Positions 59,726 through 64,000 of a stretch of DNA of 64,000 nt are shown piece by piece. Under the pieces are notes generated by a model. That model searched no databases. It saw only the letters and a list, made by a program, of their open reading frames with translations, and was not told the DNA's origin. How positions within the stretch are numbered: the first letter of the stretch is position 1; each line of letters starts with the position of its first letter. Source of the DNA: Mycolicibacterium sp. HK-90 (GTDB lineage: Bacteria > Actinomycetota > Actinomycetes > Mycobacteriales > Mycobacteriaceae); NCBI RefSeq assembly GCF_030486405.1, contig NZ_CP129613.1, forward strand, positions 3,534,001 through 3,598,000, written 5' to 3'. Made by a program: the position numbers and the translations under genes.

Positions 59726-60863
59726 GTGTGTCTCCTCGTCTTGCGCGGGTGGTCCAACGGGTGGCGTGCTCGATGTAGCGGGCGAACCGGGGCCGAACCT
59801 GGTCCATGTCGATGTCGAACACGGCCGGGTCGGCGTGGGAACTGGCTTCCCGTTCGGCGTCGGCCTGGGTCCACCAGCTGTCCATCCGTGCCGCGAACTC
59901 GTCGGTCACCGGCTGGCCGAGCCAGGTGTACAGGCGGGTGATCTCGCCGATGGGGTCGGCCTGTATGGCCCGAAAATCGATGTCGTAGAAGCGGTCCCGA
60001 CCGCCTTCGGCACGGAACTGCAGCGCCCGGTCCATGCCGAGCGACCAGTGTTCGACGTTGAGCCTGCCGATGTAGGCCAGGTCGATGTGGTCGGTGAACG
60101 TCCCGATGATGTCGGCGTACAGATCGGCGACCGACAGGATGACGTCGGTGGGGTCGCGATGCGTCATCACGAATCGGGCGTCTGGGAACGTCTGGTCGAT
60201 CGCGTCGAGCCACAGCACGTGTGAGGGGCATTTCAGCCGCCACGGCCGGTGCGGCTCACTCCACTGCAGCAGCTTCATCACCCGGCGCTGATACGTCAGT
60301 GTCGGTGTCAGATCGGCTTTCTCCACCAGCCAGGTGGAGTAGGTGGGCACCTTGGCGAAGGACTGGAACAGGTGCGACTTGAAATCCAGCGCCATCAGCT
60401 CGTGGCATTCCATGGGACCGTGCGTGTCGGTGGGAACGTGATATCGGGTGCCCACCATCTCTCCCTTACCTTCAGGCAGCCCCGAATCGGCACGCGTCGA
60501 CGGCGGCGGACACGGTTGCGCCGATTCCCACTTGCGCAGGTAACGCACTCCAGGATCCTGGGCGAGCAGCATCGACAGCGCGGTGGAACCGGTGCGGGGC
60601 AGCCCCAGACCGATCACGGGCGCCACGATGGGCACCTCGTCGATCTCCGGATGGCGCCGATACCAGTCCTCGACCTGGAGCCGCTGGGCCAGATACCCGG
60701 TGATGCGCGGGTAGAGAAACGCCTCGCCGCGCGCGTTGAGACGCGCCTCTGCGTCCAAGGCGGACAGCAGGATGGCCAGACCTTCCTCGAACGAGTCGTC
60801 GCCGAAGTCGGTCAGACCGGTCTGTTCGACGGCTGCGGCTTTGATGTCTTCGACGGTCGGCAT
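59715..60863 (-). CDS. sulfotransferase family protein
   Basis: The 382-residue protein has the PAPS 5' loop GLPRTGSTALSMLLAQDPGV. The 3'-phosphate binding region is RFVMTHRDPTDVILSV (RDP...S pattern). A core helix and strand (YDIDFRAIQADPIGEITRLY) is also present. These fit the Stf0-like cytosolic family in mycobacteria. It should move sulfate from PAPS to a hydroxyl or amine group. It begins one base from the upstream SDR stop. The two SDRs around it could create or consume the acceptor hydroxyl. Confidence 0.87.
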   Translation of the reverse strand: MPTVEDIKAAAVEQTGLTDFGDDSFEEGLAILLSALDAEARLNARGEAFLYPRITGYLAQRLQVEDWYRRHPEIDEVPIVAPVIGLGLPRTGSTALSMLLAQDPGVRYLRKWESAQPCPPPSTRADSGLPEGKGEMVGTRYHVPTDTHGPMECHELMALDFKSHLFQSFAKVPTYSTWLVEKADLTPTLTYQRRVMKLLQWSEPHRPWRLKCPSHVLWLDAIDQTFPDARFVMTHRDPTDVILSVADLYADIIGTFTDHIDLAYIGRLNVEHWSLGMDRALQFRAEGGRDRFYDIDFRAIQADPIGEITRLYTWLGQPVTDEFAARMDSWWTQADAEREASSHADPAVFDIDMDQVRPRFARYIEHATRWTTRARRGDTHGD

Positions 60864-60864
60864 C

Positions 60865-61734
60865 TCAGTTCATCCACTGTCCGCCGGCCACATCGATTGT
60901 CTGCCCGCACAGGTAATCCGCGGCCTCCGACGCCAGGAACGCCACCATGTTGGCCGCTTCCTCCGGCAGCGACGCCCGCCCGAGCTGCACCTGGGTGGTG
61001 ATCGCCTCCAGGATCGCTCCCCGGCCCGCGAAATGGGCTGGGGTCTTCGGCTCGAGCAGATACTCCATCATCTCCGGTTTGATCATGATTCCCGGCGCCA
61101 CGCCCAGCACGTTCACCCCGCGCGCGGCCACCTCGTGCGCGAGGTTGCGAGTGAAGCCGACAACACCGGATTTGCAGGCGTTGTAGACCACGAGCCCGCG
61201 CTGCTGGATGCGACCGCCGACCGATCCGATATTGATGATCTTTCCCGCCCCCTGCGGCAGCAGGAATTCCAGCGCGGCATGGGCCCCGTACATCATCATG
61301 GTCAGGCTGCCCAGCACCGTGTGGTCGATGTCGGCCTTGGTGTGCTTCTCGAACGGACCGCCCACGACCATCACGGGGTTGTTGACCATGATGTCCAACC
61401 CACCCAGTTCTTCGTGCGCGGTGTGGACCGCGTCATGCACCTGATCCCAGTCGGACATGTCGGCCCGCACCGGGTAGGCCTTGACACCCCAGCGCTGCTC
61501 GATCTCGGCGGCGCGGCGTTCCACCTTCTCGAAAGTCCGTCCGATCAACGCGACATCGGCCCCGAGGCCGGCCAGCCGGTTCGCGATGGCCTGCCCCAGA
61601 CCATCCCCGCCCGCGCCGGTGACAAACGCCTTCTTTCCCGACAGATCCATCAGCTCGGTGACCCGCTTGTCGATGATGTGTCGCGGCAGGCTGTCGAGGT
61701 TCAGGGCGGCGATGGCCTCTGCATCATCGGTCAT
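60865..61734 (-). CDS. short-chain dehydrogenase/reductase, first gene of the sulfotransferase operon
   Basis: The 289-residue SDR has a 30-residue N-terminal extension (MTDDAEAIAALNLDSLPRHI), then FVTGAGGDGLGQAIANRLAG, DIMVNNPVMVV, the Ser in INIGSVGGRI and YNACK. VNN in place of NNAG is a variant. It is the first gene of a four-gene operon (SDR, sulfotransferase, lipocalin-like, SDR) whose members overlap or nearly touch. It diverges from the LysR gene at 61854. Confidence 0.88.
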   Translation of the reverse strand: MTDDAEAIAALNLDSLPRHIIDKRVTELMDLSGKKAFVTGAGGDGLGQAIANRLAGLGADVALIGRTFEKVERRAAEIEQRWGVKAYPVRADMSDWDQVHDAVHTAHEELGGLDIMVNNPVMVVGGPFEKHTKADIDHTVLGSLTMMMYGAHAALEFLLPQGAGKIINIGSVGGRIQQRGLVVYNACKSGVVGFTRNLAHEVAARGVNVLGVAPGIMIKPEMMEYLLEPKTPAHFAGRGAILEAITTQVQLGRASLPEEAANMVAFLASEAADYLCGQTIDVAGGQWMN

Positions 61735-61795
61735 TGGTGTCTCCTCTCACCGGGTTTCGAAGGAGACGCTATGGCCGGACAGGAGTCACCAGGTA

Positions 61796-61811
61796 ATACC
61801 GATTTCGGGAT
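61796..61811. promoter_or_regulatory. possible LysR binding site
   Basis: ATACCGATTTCGGGAT is a near-palindrome (arms AT-CCGA and TCGG-AT with one mismatched pair) in the gap between the SDR operon and the LysR gene. It lies 43 bases before the LysR start. LysR boxes are often imperfect, so this is a candidate only. Confidence 0.45.
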
Positions 61812-61853
61812 CTGGTCATGCCGATATTCAATGGCTGGTATACGTCGATTCCG

Positions 61854-62807
61854 ATGGACACCCACCGGCTGAAGTACTTCCTGCGTATCGCCGAGGAGCG
61901 GTCGATCACCCGTGCCGCCGGGGTGCTGGGTATCGCCCAACCGGCCCTGAGCCGTCAACTCCAGCTGCTCGAAGAGGACCTCGGGGTCACGTTGTTCACC
62001 CGCACCCGCCGCGGTGTCGAGCTCACCGACGCCGGTGAACGGCTGCGAGCGTCGACCGCGGGGCCGCTGCGCCAACTGGAGCTGGCGGTCCAATACGCCG
62101 GCACGCCGCTGGCCCGCCTCGACCGCAACCTGCGCCTGGGATTGCCGGAGACCACCGTCGATCTGCTGGCCGTACCACTGATGCGCAACCTGACCACGGT
62201 CTTCCCCGACGCCACCTTCTCGGTGACCGTCGGAAGCACCGACCAGCTCGTCGAGGCCATGCTCAAAGGCGCGGTCGACGTGGCGCTGATCAACCCGGTG
62301 CCCGATGAACGGGTGTTCTACCGGGAGTTGCTGGCCGAGACGCTCCACCTGATCGGCGGGCCCGGTTCGCACCTGGACCCCGACCGCGCGGTCAGGTTCG
62401 GCGATGTCGTCGGGCTGCCCCTCGTGGTTCCGCGGTCGTCGTCCGGAATCGGCACGGCATTGCAGAATGCGGCGCTACGAACCAAGGTCAAGTTCAGCCA
62501 CCGGACAACGACCGATTCTCTGGCGGTGGTGAAGAACCTGATCGAGGCGGGCCTCGCCTACGCCGTTCTTCCGCTGTCGGCGTGCCGTAACGAAATCGAC
62601 CAGGGCCGTTTGCGATTCGCACCGGTCGAGGACTGCGTGCTCACCCAGCGACTGGGTGTCGGCGCCACCGCGCAACTCGAGTTGCCACGCGAACTCAGTG
62701 TGAAGATCGGCGACACCATCCGTGAGGAGGTCGCCGCCTTGATCAGATCAGGCACCTGGGACGCGGAATTGATCGCAAACCAACCGTGGAACCCGATGCG
62801 TGGGTGA
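61854..62807 (+). CDS. LysR-family transcriptional regulator
   Basis: The 317-residue protein starts at the ATG at 61854 (MDTHRLKYFLRIAEERSITR); an ATG at 61818 would add a poor N-terminus. The winged helix is ITRAAGVLGIAQPALSRQLQ followed by LLEEDLGVTLFTRTRRGVEL. The effector domain begins near residue 90. It is divergent from the SDR-sulfotransferase operon and is the likely regulator of that operon, responding to a pathway metabolite. Confidence 0.92.
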   Translation: MDTHRLKYFLRIAEERSITRAAGVLGIAQPALSRQLQLLEEDLGVTLFTRTRRGVELTDAGERLRASTAGPLRQLELAVQYAGTPLARLDRNLRLGLPETTVDLLAVPLMRNLTTVFPDATFSVTVGSTDQLVEAMLKGAVDVALINPVPDERVFYRELLAETLHLIGGPGSHLDPDRAVRFGDVVGLPLVVPRSSSGIGTALQNAALRTKVKFSHRTTTDSLAVVKNLIEAGLAYAVLPLSACRNEIDQGRLRFAPVEDCVLTQRLGVGATAQLELPRELSVKIGDTIREEVAALIRSGTWDAELIANQPWNPMRG

Positions 62808-62868
62808 ACACGACGGGCAGCTAGCCACAGCGCATGGTTCACTCCACAAGTCCTGCCGCGCAACGGGA

Positions 62869-64000
62869 TCAGGCCTTGACGACGGGTCCCGCGCCGGCGC
62901 GTGCGGCGCCGGCCGCGATGACAAAACCAACGAGCGCCGACCAGCCGAGCACGCCGTCGAGTCCGTTCTTGGCCATCAGCGTCAATGCGACACCGGCAAG
63001 GCACAGCAGCACACCGGTCAGAACCGATCGGGGCCCGCTGACCGCGACCGGCCCGTCCCACCACGGCAGCGGTCGATGCTCCAGTGGCGACAGCAACCTG
63101 AACGCCACAGCCATCAGCACCGCGAAAACCGCTGCACGCAAAGCCAAGTGGGCCCAGAAGCCGGGGGCATCCGGGTCGAACGCGTCCAGCCCGACGGCAT
63201 GAAGACCGAAGGCGGCGACCGCGATCACCGGGATGTGCCACAGATACAGCGTCATGGCTCCCCCGTTTCCGGTCGCGATCACGGACCAGACCCGCGGGCG
63301 CGCGGCCCAGCGCCGGATCGGGTTCGCGACCGCGACGAACAGGCATGACATCCAGGTGCAGTGCAGGGCCAGCAGCAGCGTCGGCGGCGACACGTTGGAC
63401 ACCCGCTCGGTCCCGGTGACCACCAGCGAGACGTCGTAAATGCCAGTGCGAGCGAGGATCACCTGCCCGGCGAAGGCCACGATCGCCACCCCCAGCGCCG
63501 CCCGCGCACAGATCAGTTGCCGCGCATACCCCACCCCGATCACCACCGGGATCAACCAGACGATGATCAGATTCGCGGTACCCGCTTCCGGGGTGCCGAC
63601 CGCGAAGCGGATCGCATCCACGACTGCCGATGCCGCGATCAACCCGGCCACCACCAGGGCCACCATCCGGCCGGTGCGCATGCGCATCAGCGCCGGGACG
63701 AACGCGAGGGCAATCAGGTAGACGCCCAGAAACCACAACAGCGCGACGCACTCGCGCCCGAGTGCCGCCGCAGACTCGGCACCCATCGTCGCGTGCACCC
63801 CGACGAGGACCACGGCCCAAACCGCCAGGTACCAGAACACCGGCCGGCACAACCGCTGGGCACGGGTGAGCAACCAGCCGCCCCACGCTCTCCCGGCATG
63901 CCAGCTGTAGGCACCCGCGGCCCCGCCCGACAGGAAGAACAACGGCATCACCTGGAGCACCCAGGTGATCGGGGCCAGCTCAGGCAGCGCGCCGAGGATG
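62869..64000 (-). CDS. acyltransferase 3 family membrane protein (N-terminus outside window)
   Basis: At least 377 residues are visible and the frame is open to the window edge. They carry multiple transmembrane helices with the family signatures WVLQVMPLFFLSGGAAGAYS and MTLYLWHIPVIAVAAFGLHA. The N-terminal region that usually holds the catalytic His and Arg residues is mostly missing. Such enzymes O-acylate sugars, peptidoglycan or lipids in the membrane. It ends 61 bases from the LysR gene and is probably unrelated to the sulfotransferase operon. Confidence 0.87.
   Translation of the reverse strand, partial: ILGALPELAPITWVLQVMPLFFLSGGAAGAYSWHAGRAWGGWLLTRAQRLCRPVFWYLAVWAVVLVGVHATMGAESAAALGRECVALLWFLGVYLIALAFVPALMRMRTGRMVALVVAGLIAASAVVDAIRFAVGTPEAGTANLIIVWLIPVVIGVGYARQLICARAALGVAIVAFAGQVILARTGIYDVSLVVTGTERVSNVSPPTLLLALHCTWMSCLFVAVANPIRRWAARPRVWSVIATGNGGAMTLYLWHIPVIAVAAFGLHAVGLDAFDPDAPGFWAHLALRAAVFAVLMAVAFRLLSPLEHRPLPWWDGPVAVSGPRSVLTGVLLCLAGVALTLMAKNGLDGVLGWSALVGFVIAAGAARAGAGPVVKA

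Overview
The window is high-GC chromosomal DNA from a mycobacterium, most likely a rapidly growing environmental species (Mycolicibacterium type). The first ~21 kb reproduces the order of a conserved block in M. tuberculosis: glcB, a VWA protein, gcvB/gcvP, MerR, DUF151, MerR, garA, gcvH, two DUF881 genes around a small membrane protein, pgsA2, secA2, a BacA-type ABC transporter, an Rv1817-like flavoprotein and an Rv1815-like exported protease fold. An antigen-85-type mycolyltransferase, many FadD, SDR and P450 genes, and a mycofactocin-type SDR fit the same assignment. I see no rRNA, tRNA, insertion sequence, prophage or CRISPR array.

Layout. 1-14.9 kb: core metabolism and envelope. It holds malate synthase (C-terminal part only), glycine cleavage P- and H-proteins with a tandem glycine riboswitch ahead of gcvP, the regulators GarA and two MerR proteins, a phospholipid synthase and SecA2. 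15-18.9 kb: two tandem BacA/Rv1819c-like ABC transporters. 18.9-20.9 kb: a VOC protein and an FAD dehydrogenase behind a perfect KstR-type operator, which suggests sterol control. 20.9-25.2 kb: exported protease fold, lectin-LysM protein, sterol-desaturase-family enzyme and carboxylesterase. 25.3-30.1 kb: paired SMR efflux genes, an MFS gene, and a TetR-SDR operon divergent from a second diaminopimelate-decarboxylase-like gene. 30.1-41.5 kb: malQ, several small exported proteins, a predicted diiron enzyme coupled to a ferredoxin reductase, Nudix, SGNH esterase and a FadD. 41.6-47.2 kb: SRPBCC protein, P450, a frameshifted mycofactocin-type SDR, TetR, an acyl-CoA ligase and a mycolyltransferase. 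47.4-50.3 kb: a three-gene Dyp-peroxidase operon. 50.3-55.5 kb: SDRs, an NTF2-like protein and an MFS gene. 55.6-57.9 kb: the long isocitrate lyase (ICL2 type). 57.9-62.8 kb: an SDR-lipocalin-like-sulfotransferase-SDR operon divergent from a LysR gene. The window ends inside an acyltransferase-3 membrane protein.

How it works together. The glyoxylate enzymes at both ends (malate synthase and ICL2) and the glycine cleavage proteins handle C2 and C1 carbon. GarA is known to control TCA and glutamate flux. The accessory half is dominated by small, tightly coupled oxidoreductase operons, often with 4-base ATGA or GTGA overlaps, each beside a TetR or LysR gene or an inverted repeat that looks like its operator. 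These look like catabolic modules for lipids, sterols or terpenoids, but their substrates cannot be read from sequence. The most interesting points are the diiron enzyme-reductase pair, the SDR/sulfotransferase operon, the Dyp operon with an altered GxxDG motif, the KstR-type site, an apparent ATC start codon and a single-base frameshift in the mycofactocin-type SDR.
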